Source: an uncultured Bacteroides sp.
GTDB taxonomy: Bacteria > Bacteroidota > Bacteroidia > Bacteroidales > Bacteroidaceae
Direction: 5' to 3'
DNA: 13,863 nucleotides
NCBI RefSeq assembly: GCF_949298305.1
Contig: NZ_CASFWU010000075.1
Span: 1 to 13,863 of the forward strand
Shown here: piece after piece, positions 6,010 to 13,617 of the stretch
Layout of the letters: the number at the start of each line of letters is the position of its first letter
Position numbering within the stretch: position 1 is the stretch's first letter
Translations under genes and position numbers: made by a program
Notes under the pieces: generated by a model
Seen by the model: only the letters and a program-made list of their open reading frames with translations
What the model was told of the DNA's origin: nothing
The model's database searches: none

Positions 6010-7419
6010 ATGAAAAAACCTAAGATAATTGTCGCCGGGCTGGGTCCCGGCAGCGAAACGGACATCACCCCCGCCGTAATATCCGCCCTGCAGGAGGCCG
6101 ACGTGGTGGTGGGCTACAAATACTACTTCCAGTTCGTCACCCCCTACCTGCGTCCCGACACGCAGTGTGTGGACACGGGCATGAAGCGGGAAAGGCAGCG
6201 GGCGGAACAGGCCTTCGAGCTGGCTGAACAGGGAAAGACGGTCTGCGTCATCAGCTCGGGCGATGCGGGCATCTACGGCATGACTCCCCTCGTCTACGAA
6301 ATGAAGCGGGAGAGGAACAGCCGGGTAGAGATTGTCTCCCTGCCAGGCATCAGCGCCTTCCAGAAAGCGGCCTCGCTGCTGGGTGCTCCCGTAGGACACG
6401 ACTTCTGCGTCATCTCCCTGTCCGACCTGATGACCCCGTGGGAAACCATCGAGAAAAGAATTGTGGCGGCAGCCACCGCCGACTTTGTGACCGCCGTCTA
6501 CAATCCCCGCAGCGAAGGACGCTACTGGCAACTGCACCGGCTGAAGGAGCTGTTTCTGGCTCACGGAAGGTTGCCGCAGACTCCCGTAGGCTACGTCCGT
6601 CAGGCTGGCCGCCCGGAGCAGGAGGTACACATCACCACCCTGGGCGAATTTGCCCCGGAACAGACCGATATGTTCACCGTAGTCCTGATAGGCAACTCGC
6701 AGTCCTATGAATGGAACGGCGCCTTCATCACCCCGCGCGGATACTACCGGGAAGAGACTGATGAAGGAACCGGCATCGGGCAGGAAATCATGATACGCAG
6801 CTTCCGCACCATCGAACGTGAATTGAAACGCAAAGACCTGCCTACCGACCACAAATGGGCCCTGCTGCACGCCATACACACCACGGCCGACTTCGAGATG
6901 GAGCACCTGCTGTACACCGACCCGGATGCCGTGGCCTCGCTCTACCGCCGCATTGCGGAAGGCCACCTCAAGACCGTGGTCACCGATGTGACCATGGCAG
7001 CCAGCGGCATCCGGAAAGGAGCCTTGCAACGGCTGGGAGTGGAGGTGAAATGCTATCTGGGCGACCCGCGCACAGCAGCCCTGGCCGCTGAGAAAGGCAT
7101 CACCCGCACACAAGCCGGCATACGGCTGGCCGCAGCCGAACATCCGGACGCCCTCTACGTATTCGGCAACGCACCGACCGCACTCATGGAACTGTGCGAC
7201 CTGATTCGCAAGGGTAAAGCCTCTCCGGCCGGCATCGTGGCGGCACCGGTGGGCTTCGTACACGTGCAGGAATCGAAACACATGGTGAAGCCTTTCGCCC
7301 AGATTCCGAAAATCATTGTGGAGGGACGCAAAGGGGGCAGCAACCTGGCCGCCACCCTGGTGAACGCCATCCTCTGCTACAACGATGCGGAACTGCTGAG
7401 ACCGGGAAGAGACGTCTGA
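6010..7419 (+). CDS. cbiH-cbiC: CbiH-CbiC fusion: precorrin-3B C17-methyltransferase / precorrin-8X methylmutase
   Basis: A 469-residue two-domain cytoplasmic enzyme. Residues 1 to about 248 are a tetrapyrrole methylase of the CbiH/CobJ type: GLGPG at 10-14, VVGYKYY, SSGDAGIYGM at 82-91, and the characteristic FITPRGYY close at 239-246. This part methylates C17 with ring contraction, using S-adenosylmethionine. From about residue 255 the sequence becomes CbiC/CobH, the methylmutase that moves a methyl from C11 to C12 and yields (cobalt-)cobyrinic acid. Its catalytic histidine is His290 in AIHTTADFE, equivalent to His43 of CobH, and the C-terminus carries AAPVGFVHVQESK and GRKGGSNLAA. The two domains catalyse an early and the last ring-forming step, so they do not act in sequence. 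No signal peptide; the next gene starts 10 nt downstream. Confidence 0.92.
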   Translation: MKKPKIIVAGLGPGSETDITPAVISALQEADVVVGYKYYFQFVTPYLRPDTQCVDTGMKRERQRAEQAFELAEQGKTVCVISSGDAGIYGMTPLVYEMKRERNSRVEIVSLPGISAFQKAASLLGAPVGHDFCVISLSDLMTPWETIEKRIVAAATADFVTAVYNPRSEGRYWQLHRLKELFLAHGRLPQTPVGYVRQAGRPEQEVHITTLGEFAPEQTDMFTVVLIGNSQSYEWNGAFITPRGYYREETDEGTGIGQEIMIRSFRTIERELKRKDLPTDHKWALLHAIHTTADFEMEHLLYTDPDAVASLYRRIAEGHLKTVVTDVTMAASGIRKGALQRLGVEVKCYLGDPRTAALAAEKGITRTQAGIRLAAAEHPDALYVFGNAPTALMELCDLIRKGKASPAGIVAAPVGFVHVQESKHMVKPFAQIPKIIVEGRKGGSNLAATLVNAILCYNDAELLRPGRDV

Positions 7420-7429
7420 TGAACTAAAC

Positions 7430-8662
7430 ATGGAGAACCAGCGCATGAGCCGACATTTCATCGTCATCGGAATGGATGACAACCGGACTCCTTTCTTTCC
7501 TCCGGAAGTTATGGAACACATCCGTGCCGGAAAAGTGTTCTCGGGAGGAGTCAGACACCGCGAAATCGTGCGGGAACTGCTGCCCGCAGACGCCCGGTGG
7601 ATTGCCATCACTGTCCCCATAGACAACGTGTTTGCCCAGTACGAAGAGGTGTTTGCCGCCGATGACGACGCAACCATCGTGGTGTTCGCTTCGGGCGACC
7701 CCCTGTTCTTCGGCTTCGCCAACACCATCCGGCGCAAGCTGCCCGACGCGGCTCTGCGCCTCTACCCGTACTTCAACTCCCTCCAGTTGCTGGCCCACCG
7801 GCTGGCCATGCCCTACGATGACATGCGTACCGTGTCGCTCACCGGCAGGCCGTGGCAGGAACTGGACCGGGCACTGATGGAGCAGGCCGGCAAGATAGGC
7901 ATCCTGACCGACCGCGAGCATACCCCGGCTGCCATCGCCGCCCGAATGATGGAATATGGCTACACCGGATACACGCTGTACGTGGGAGAACACCTGGGCA
8001 ATCCGGACAAAGAGCGTGTCCGCCGGCTGACACTCGAGGAAGCCGTACAGAAGACATTCGAGCACCCCAACAACCTCATGGCCGTCCTGACGCAGCCAGC
8101 CTGCGGACGGCATCACTATTGGGGCATCCCCGACGAAGCGTTTGCCCACCTGGACGGACGTGCACGCATGATAACCAAGGCTCCCATCCGTCTGCTGAGC
8201 CTGCAAACGCTCGAACTGAACCGCCGGAAGGTGTTCTGGGACATCGGATTCTGCACCGGCTCGGTTTCCATCGAGGCCCGCCTACAGTTTCCACATCTCA
8301 CTGTGGTGGCCTTTGAGGTCAGACCGCAGGGACGCGAACTGATGGAGACCAACGCCCGCCGCTTCGGCGCACCCGGCATCACAGCCGTCATCGGCGACTT
8401 TCTTACGGCCGACCTCCGGCAACTGCCCCGACCGGATGCCGTATTCATAGGCGGACACGGCGGACGGTTGAAGGAAATGCTGCACCGCGTGAAGGAGGTG
8501 CTGCAACCCGGCGGATGCCTGGTCTTCAACTCCGTAACGGCCGAGAGCAGAGAAGCCTTTGCGACAGGAGCCACCGAAGAGGGCTTCTGCCTGCACCCCA
8601 CCCTGCACATCGCACTGAACGACTATAACCCCATAGACATCATGAAAGCCACGCTTTCGTAA
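7430..8662 (+). CDS. cbiET: CbiE-CbiT fusion (CobL-type): cobalt-precorrin-7 C5 / precorrin-6B C15-methyltransferase
   Basis: A 410-residue CobL-like bifunctional enzyme. The N-terminal CbiE half (about 8-200) is a tetrapyrrole methylase with FIVIGMDD, SGG and ASGDPLFFG at 87-95. It methylates C5. The C-terminal half (about 225-410) is CbiT, a Rossmann-type methyltransferase that methylates C15 and decarboxylates the C12 acetate side chain. Its SAM-binding motif I reads FWDIGFCTGSVSIEA (Asp271 to Glu282), followed by VVAFEV and the late DAVFIGGHGG motif. The FC in motif I replaces the usual small residues (DIGCGTGS or DIGAGSGS), which is worth noting but need not abolish activity. A second in-frame ATG five codons in (MSRHF) could be the true start, since neither has a strong ribosome binding site. 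It precedes the CbiG-CbiF gene by 20 nt. Confidence 0.92.
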   Translation: MENQRMSRHFIVIGMDDNRTPFFPPEVMEHIRAGKVFSGGVRHREIVRELLPADARWIAITVPIDNVFAQYEEVFAADDDATIVVFASGDPLFFGFANTIRRKLPDAALRLYPYFNSLQLLAHRLAMPYDDMRTVSLTGRPWQELDRALMEQAGKIGILTDREHTPAAIAARMMEYGYTGYTLYVGEHLGNPDKERVRRLTLEEAVQKTFEHPNNLMAVLTQPACGRHHYWGIPDEAFAHLDGRARMITKAPIRLLSLQTLELNRRKVFWDIGFCTGSVSIEARLQFPHLTVVAFEVRPQGRELMETNARRFGAPGITAVIGDFLTADLRQLPRPDAVFIGGHGGRLKEMLHRVKEVLQPGGCLVFNSVTAESREAFATGATEEGFCLHPTLHIALNDYNPIDIMKATLS

Positions 8663-8682
8663 ACTAACTGAAAGAAAACAGC

Positions 8683-10482
8683 ATGAAAACAGCCCTTATA
8701 CTTATATCGGAAGGCGGCAAGGATACAGCCCGGAAACTGACCGCCGAATGGAACGACATGGAATTGTATTCCCCCATCCGGACCGAAGGATATGTACACA
8801 TTGCCTCCCTCGCGAGCTGGATGGAACAGGCCTTCGGACGCTACGACGCTTTCGTCTTCATAGGCGCCATGGGAATCTGTGTGCGCACCATCGCTCCCCA
8901 CATCCGCGACAAGCACACGGATCCCGCCGTACTATGCGTGGACAGTACGGGACGGTATGTCGTATCGGTATTGGCGGGACACATTGGCGGTGCCAACGGC
9001 CTGACCGAAGCCATGGCCCACACGCTGGGTGCCGAACCGGTCATTACCACCCAGAGCGACCGGACCGGACTATGGGCGCTGGACACGCTGGGGAAACGGT
9101 TCGACTGGCACACGCAGCCGCTGGAGGGCGACAGCCTGAACACGTGCATCAGCCTGTTCGTCGCCGGCAAGCCTACCGCCCTACTACTTGAAATCCGCGA
9201 CAAGGGCACAGACTGGCTGGAAGCCCACCTGCCCGCACAAGTCCAGGTGTTCACCCGCCTGGCAGACATCGACTTCACCCGCTTCCAACTGCTGCTGTGC
9301 GTCTCCCCACGCATACCGTCGCAGGTGCCGGTTCCCACCGTCTGCTACGTACCCGCCATTGTCCACGTTGGCCTGGGACTGGCCCGTCAGGCCGGCCCTA
9401 CGGACGAGGTCATCGGACAGGTTTACCAGACGCTTGCCGAGAACGGCATCTGCCGCCAGGCCATCGCTTCGCTGTCCAGCATTACGGAGAAGAAAGACGA
9501 ACCGATGCTGCAGGCACTCGGCAAGGAATATCCGGTTACGCTCTATCCGGCAGAGGAACTGGCAGGGGTAGATGTCCCACATCCCAGCGAAACCGTACAA
9601 AAGCACATGGGCACCTCCAGTGTCAGCGAAGCGGCAGCCATCCTCAGCTCGGGGAACCCGCACTTGCTGCTGCCCAAGAGCAAAGGGAGCAACTACACTG
9701 TGGCCGCATCGGTAGACAGCCGCTTCCTCCGCCAAGGTCACATCGAGATTGTAGGAGCAGGCCCCGGCGACCCCGAACTGATTTCGGTACGCGGCAAGCA
9801 GATGCTGGAGAGGGCCGACCTGGTGCTGTATGCCGGCAGCCTGGTGCCCCGCGAACTGACGGCTTATGCCAAGCCCGGCGCCACCGTGCGCAGCTCGGCC
9901 TCGATGGACTTGGAGGCACAGTTCGAACTGATGAAAGATTTCTACGACCGGGGAAAATTCATTGTCCGGCTGCACACGGGCGACCCCTGCATCTACGGAG
10001 CCATTCAGGAACAGATGAACTATTTTGACCAATATGGCATGAGCTACCACATCACTCCGGGCATCTCCTCGTTCCAGGCTGCCGCAGCAGCCCTGAAGTC
10101 GCAGTTCACCATTCCGGAGAAGGTACAGAGTATCATCCTGACACGCGGAGAGGGACGTACCCCCATGCCCGAACGGGAGAAGCTGCACCTCATGGCCCGC
10201 TCGCAGAGCACGATGTGCATCTTCCTGAGTGCCGGCATTGCCGACCAGGTACAGGCCGAACTGCTGCAGGAATATCCCGAGACGACACCCGTAGCCGTGT
10301 GCTACCACCTCACCTGGCCCGACGAACGCATCTTCCGGGGAGAGCTGAAAGACCTGGCCCGGATAGTAAGCGAAAACCGACTGACGCTGACCACCATGAT
10401 TGTGGTAGGCGAAGCCATCGGTAACCGCGAAGGCCTGTCGCGACTCTATGCCCACGAGTTCAAACACCTGTATCGCCCATAA
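8683..10482 (+). CDS. cbiG-cbiF: CbiG-CbiF fusion: cobalt-precorrin-5A hydrolase / precorrin-4 C11-methyltransferase
   Basis: A 599-residue protein with three recognisable parts. Residues 1 to about 210 are the CbiG N-terminal and middle regions, with the family signature LAGHIGGAN at 97-105. About 225-345 are the CbiG C-terminal (CobE-like) domain with VGLGLARQAG and the ITEKKDEPML segment. From residue 352 a complete CbiF/CobM methylase follows: VGAGPGDPELISVRG at 357-371, LYAGSLVP, LHTGDPCIYGA at 430-440, ITPGISSFQAAAA and TRGEGRTPMP. CbiF methylates C11 of cobalt-precorrin-4. CbiG then opens the lactone of cobalt-precorrin-5A and releases acetaldehyde, so this fusion joins two consecutive steps in reverse order along the chain. 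CbiG belongs to the oxygen-independent pathway, which together with CbiK and CbiD marks this operon as the anaerobic route. Confidence 0.93.
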   Translation: MKTALILISEGGKDTARKLTAEWNDMELYSPIRTEGYVHIASLASWMEQAFGRYDAFVFIGAMGICVRTIAPHIRDKHTDPAVLCVDSTGRYVVSVLAGHIGGANGLTEAMAHTLGAEPVITTQSDRTGLWALDTLGKRFDWHTQPLEGDSLNTCISLFVAGKPTALLLEIRDKGTDWLEAHLPAQVQVFTRLADIDFTRFQLLLCVSPRIPSQVPVPTVCYVPAIVHVGLGLARQAGPTDEVIGQVYQTLAENGICRQAIASLSSITEKKDEPMLQALGKEYPVTLYPAEELAGVDVPHPSETVQKHMGTSSVSEAAAILSSGNPHLLLPKSKGSNYTVAASVDSRFLRQGHIEIVGAGPGDPELISVRGKQMLERADLVLYAGSLVPRELTAYAKPGATVRSSASMDLEAQFELMKDFYDRGKFIVRLHTGDPCIYGAIQEQMNYFDQYGMSYHITPGISSFQAAAAALKSQFTIPEKVQSIILTRGEGRTPMPEREKLHLMARSQSTMCIFLSAGIADQVQAELLQEYPETTPVAVCYHLTWPDERIFRGELKDLARIVSENRLTLTTMIVVGEAIGNREGLSRLYAHEFKHLYRP

Positions 10483-10505
10483 CCGCCCAGCACCACACAT
10501 CCACC

Positions 10506-12389
10506 ATGATTCTGATTTTAGGAGGTACAACCGAAGGACGCATTGCCGCCCAAACGCTCGAAGAAGCGGGAAAGACGTATTTTTATTCGACTAGAGGCGA
10601 CGAACAGGAAATCTGCCTGCACCACGGTGTACGCCAGCAGGGAGCACTGGACGAAACAGGGCTGTACACCTTTTGCCGCCAGCACGGCATCCGCCTGATG
10701 GTGGATGCCGCCCACCCTTTTGCAGAACAACTGCACCAGACGGTGGAACAGGTGTCCCTGCGCCTCGGCATTCCGGTGGTGCGGCTGGAACGCATCTTCC
10801 CTACACGCGACGAAGTGCACCTCTGCTGGTGTCAGGACTACGAAGAGGCCGTCCTGCAAATCAGACAGGCTGGCATCGGTTCCCTGCTGGCACTGACGGG
10901 TGTGCAAACCATCGGCAAGCTGAAAGCCCTCTGGCAGGAAAAGGAAGGTTGCCGCTGTCGGTTCCGCATCCTGGACAGGGATTCGTCCAGGGCGATGGCC
11001 GCCCGGCAGGGATTCCCCATGACAGACATCTGCTATTATCACCCCGAAGAGGATGAACGGACCTTCCTGGCCCGACTGAAGCCGGATGCCATACTAACCA
11101 AAGAGAGCGGTACCTCCGGCGGATTTTGCGAGAAAGTGGATGCAGCCTTGGAACTGGGCATCCGTGTCTTCGTCATCCGGCGGCCCGAAACGCCCCGCTC
11201 CTTCTACACAGCCAACGGCGAACACGGACTGCGAAGAATGGTCGAAAAGCTGTTGCCCGACTTCTATCCGCTACACAGCGGACTGACCACAGGAACCTGT
11301 GCCACGGCTGCCGTCACTGCCGCCACCCACTATCTTCTGACGGGAGAGTGCCTGTCGGAGTGCCCGGTCATCCTGCCTGACGGAGAAACCATACCCGTAC
11401 AGACTGAGGTAGAACCGTCCATCGCCCACTCGACGAATGCCGACGGCTGTCTCACCCTGACCGCCCGCGCCTCTGTCACCAAAGACGCCGGAGACGACCC
11501 GGACATCACGGACGGAATGAGAATCTGCGCCACCGTAACCGCCACAATGGCATCGAACTCCCTGCACTCCGCCCCCAGAGAGACAGCCATCACCCTGCAA
11601 GGAGGTGAGGGCGTAGGCACGGTAACAATGCCGGGATTGGGCCTGCCGCTGGGAGCACCCGCCATCAACGATACGCCTCGAAAGATGCTGGAGGAGAACG
11701 TCCATAAGGTGTTGAAGGAGTGTGACGGCTCGCAGTCTGTACAAAGCCTCTGCATCACGGTTTCGGTTCCGGGCGGCGAGGAAATAGCCCGCCGCACGTT
11801 CAATCCGCGCATCGGAGTTGTGGGTGGAATCTCCATCATCGGCACCTCGGGCATTGTCAAGCCCTTCTCCTCGGAAGCCTTCATCAACTCCATCCGAAAA
11901 GCACTGGAAGTGGCACAGGCAACAGGCAGCCACCGGATTGTCATCAACTCCGGTGCCAAAAGCGAAAAGTTTCTGCACCGCTACTATCCCGAGCTGCCCC
12001 TCCAGGCATTTGTGCATTATGGCAACTACATCGGCGAAACCATTCGGATTGCAGCCGAACTGGGTATCGGACATCTCACCTTGGGACTCATGATAGGAAA
12101 AGCCGTCAAACTGGCCGAAGGCCATCTGGACACCCACAGCAAACATGTCACCATGAACCGGACATTTGTCCTGGATGTGGCCCGCGAAGCAGGATGCAGC
12201 AATGGAACACTGGAAAAAATAAAGGGCATCAACATGGCGCGGGAACTGTGGGACATCCTGCCCGCAGAAGAACAAACGGCATTCGCCCACCGACTGACAG
12301 TCCGATGTGCCAGACATTGCGCACCCCTCCTTCCCCACGGAGAACTGACCGTCCTGCTCATTACGGAAACGGGAAACATCCTTTCATAA
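10506..12389 (+). CDS. cbiJ-cbiD: CbiJ-CbiD fusion: cobalt-precorrin-6A reductase / cobalt-precorrin-5B C1-methyltransferase
   Basis: A 627-residue two-domain enzyme. Residues 1 to about 250 are CbiJ/CobK, the NAD(P)H-dependent precorrin-6A reductase, with the opening nucleotide-binding loop LILGGTTEGR, the DAAHPFAEQ motif and the LTKESGTSGGFCEK segment. From about residue 256 the sequence is CbiD: LHSGLTTGTCATAAV at 256-270, then VTKDAGDDPDIT, GEGVGTVTMPGLGLP, the FNPRIGVVGGISIIGTSGIV block and a C-terminal VTMNRTFVLDVA block. CbiD methylates C1 of cobalt-precorrin-5B and CbiJ reduces the product, so the fusion couples consecutive steps. It is the last gene of the operon, 23 nt after CbiG-CbiF. 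Translation ends with TAA 26 nt before the hairpin shared with the convergent gene. Confidence 0.93.
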   Translation: MILILGGTTEGRIAAQTLEEAGKTYFYSTRGDEQEICLHHGVRQQGALDETGLYTFCRQHGIRLMVDAAHPFAEQLHQTVEQVSLRLGIPVVRLERIFPTRDEVHLCWCQDYEEAVLQIRQAGIGSLLALTGVQTIGKLKALWQEKEGCRCRFRILDRDSSRAMAARQGFPMTDICYYHPEEDERTFLARLKPDAILTKESGTSGGFCEKVDAALELGIRVFVIRRPETPRSFYTANGEHGLRRMVEKLLPDFYPLHSGLTTGTCATAAVTAATHYLLTGECLSECPVILPDGETIPVQTEVEPSIAHSTNADGCLTLTARASVTKDAGDDPDITDGMRICATVTATMASNSLHSAPRETAITLQGGEGVGTVTMPGLGLPLGAPAINDTPRKMLEENVHKVLKECDGSQSVQSLCITVSVPGGEEIARRTFNPRIGVVGGISIIGTSGIVKPFSSEAFINSIRKALEVAQATGSHRIVINSGAKSEKFLHRYYPELPLQAFVHYGNYIGETIRIAAELGIGHLTLGLMIGKAVKLAEGHLDTHSKHVTMNRTFVLDVAREAGCSNGTLEKIKGINMARELWDILPAEEQTAFAHRLTVRCARHCAPLLPHGELTVLLITETGNILS

Positions 12390-12402
12390 CAACAGATTGC
12401 CC

Positions 12403-12459
12403 CCTAAAAAAGAACTACGGCCGTCAAGGGAGAATCAAATTTCCCCTTGACAGCCGTAG
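12403..12459 (-). terminator. Intrinsic terminator of the TPR gene, possibly bidirectional
   Basis: CTACGGC (12415-12421) and GTCAAGGG (12423-12430) pair with CCCTTGAC (12444-12451) and GCCGTAG (12453-12459), a 15-bp stem with one central C-A mismatch and a 13-nt loop. On the - strand the stem is followed by TTCTTTTTTAGG, a good T-tract, so it terminates the TPR gene, which ends 26 nt before it. On the + strand no T-tract follows, although the stem could still slow or stabilise the end of the cobalamin operon mRNA. Confidence 0.85.
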
Positions 12460-12484
12460 CCTGTCCTGCCAGATACAGCAGAAA

Positions 12485-13201
12485 TTATTTCAATACTGAA
12501 TTGATATAGTTCAGCATCGTATTTACATTGTCCAGCATCTTCTTTTGAGCGGGTTTGTCAGCAGAAAGCAGCGGCACAAGCTGTTCCAGATACTTCTTGG
12601 CCGACTGGAACTCAACCTTGGCCTTCTCGGCATCGCTCTGAACCAAAGCGGCACCCGTAGAGTAATACAGCGAACCCAGGCTGTTGAGAGCATTGATGTT
12701 GTTGGGCTGGATTTCGATTGCCTGCTTATAAGCATCCTCAGCCTCTGTCACCTTCTTGGCCTTCTGAGCCATGATGCCTTGGTTTACATAATAAGTGGCA
12801 TACAGTCTTGTCAGCGTTTTGTTGCCCGGATTGGCTTCCAAACCTTCTTTCAATGTAGCTACGTATTCATTATCCTTCTTCAGGTCCTTCAAAGCGCCGG
12901 CCTTGCCAATATAGGCATTTGCCAAATTATATTTCTTTTGTACGGCAATGTCGAAATACTTCACAGCATCTGCCGGCTTCTTGATTTTATCTGCACAAAT
13001 ACCACAGTTGTATGCAATGACAGAGTCTTGATTGTTTGTCTGGTTCATGTAAGAACTGAAATTGGTGTAAGCTGTCTGATAATCCTTAGCTTCCAAAGCT
13101 GCAATTCCATCGTTTCTCAACTTGGCAAGCTCAGGAGTGTCTTGCGCAAATAAATTAAAGGCTGCACAACATAGTGCAAGAGATAAGATTAATTTTTTCA
13201 T
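12485..13201 (-). CDS. Exported tetratricopeptide-repeat protein
   Basis: A 238-residue protein with a signal peptide (MKKLILSLALCCAAFNLFA, cleavage before QDTPE), so it is predicted to be periplasmic. Cys11 and Cys12 are not in a lipobox. The mature part is almost entirely TPR-like helical hairpins: about 26-58 (GIAALEAKDYQTAYTNF), 60-92 (ICADKIKKPADAVKYFDIAV), 94-127 (NAYIGKAGALKDLKKDN), 136-168 (NQGIMAQKAKKVTEAEDAY, ending AIEIQPNN) and 170-200. TPR arrays mediate protein-protein contacts, and no catalytic motif is present. The specific partner is unknown. It is convergent with the cobalamin operon, has its own promoter and terminator, and its codon use is more AT-rich than the operon, so I see no functional link to cobalamin. 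Confidence 0.85.
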   Translation of the reverse strand: MKKLILSLALCCAAFNLFAQDTPELAKLRNDGIAALEAKDYQTAYTNFSSYMNQTNNQDSVIAYNCGICADKIKKPADAVKYFDIAVQKKYNLANAYIGKAGALKDLKKDNEYVATLKEGLEANPGNKTLTRLYATYYVNQGIMAQKAKKVTEAEDAYKQAIEIQPNNINALNSLGSLYYSTGAALVQSDAEKAKVEFQSAKKYLEQLVPLLSADKPAQKKMLDNVNTMLNYINSVLK

Positions 13202-13231
13202 ATTGCTTTTAAATGTTTAAAATTGATAATC

Positions 13232-13262
13232 CAAAATTAATGGAGTAAAACGGAGCAACAAA
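13232..13262 (-). promoter_or_regulatory. Bacteroides-type promoter of the TPR gene
   Basis: Read on the - strand, TTTG (13262-13259) and TAATTTTG (13239-13232) are separated by 19 bp, matching the TTTG N19-21 TAnnTTTG consensus exactly. Transcription would begin around 13226, giving a leader of about 25 nt before the ATG at 13201. Confidence 0.75.
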
Positions 13263-13361
13263 AACTTTTTAACTTTTTTGAGGTTTTTACGAGAGTAGTA
13301 ACATGTGTTATATTACGTAAATAGCAAAATAAAGCCTATACATAAAAAACTAAAGCAAATA

Positions 13362-13393
13362 TTTGCAGCATTCATAAAAAAGAAGTAATTTTG
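13362..13393 (+). promoter_or_regulatory. Bacteroides-type promoter of tRNA-Arg
   Basis: TTTG at 13362-13365 and TAATTTTG at 13386-13393 are separated by 20 bp, a full match to the Bacteroides promoter consensus. The expected start, near 13399, lies about 10 nt before the mature tRNA 5' end. Confidence 0.8.
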
Positions 13394-13409
13394 CACCGCA
13401 TTTAAGGCT

Positions 13410-13483
<74 letters not shown>

Positions 13484-13485
13484 CA

Positions 13486-13538
13486 AAGAAGGAAGTTCTT
13501 AAAACACTGATAATTACAGGTTTTAGACTTCCTTTCTT
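13486..13538 (+). terminator. Imperfect hairpin after tRNA-Arg, probable terminator
   Basis: AAGAAGGAAGT (13486-13496) pairs with ACTTCCTTTCTT (13527-13538) with a one-base bulge. An inner AAAAC (13501-13505) pairs with GTTTT (13520-13524), leaving a 14-nt loop. A T-rich stretch (TTTCTTCGTTTCTTC) overlaps and follows the 3' arm. It starts 3 nt after the tRNA. The stem is AU-rich and imperfect, so termination is likely but not certain. Confidence 0.45.
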
Positions 13539-13617
13539 CGTTTCTTCACCTGCCTTTGGGAATTTTGCCGGGTCTACGTAAAAATGGTTCAACGTAACAA
13601 CCTGAGGGATTCATAAT

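Noticed and set aside
5056..7737. An 893-codon open frame on the - strand opposite cbiK and cbiH-cbiC
   Set aside because: The + strand encodes clear enzymes with catalytic motifs. The antisense frame is a by-product of GC-rich codon use, shows no recognised family, and spans the end of one gene and the start of another. Similar frames at 3711-5186, 2518-3675, 9184-10530 and 11271-12338 are dismissed on the same ground.
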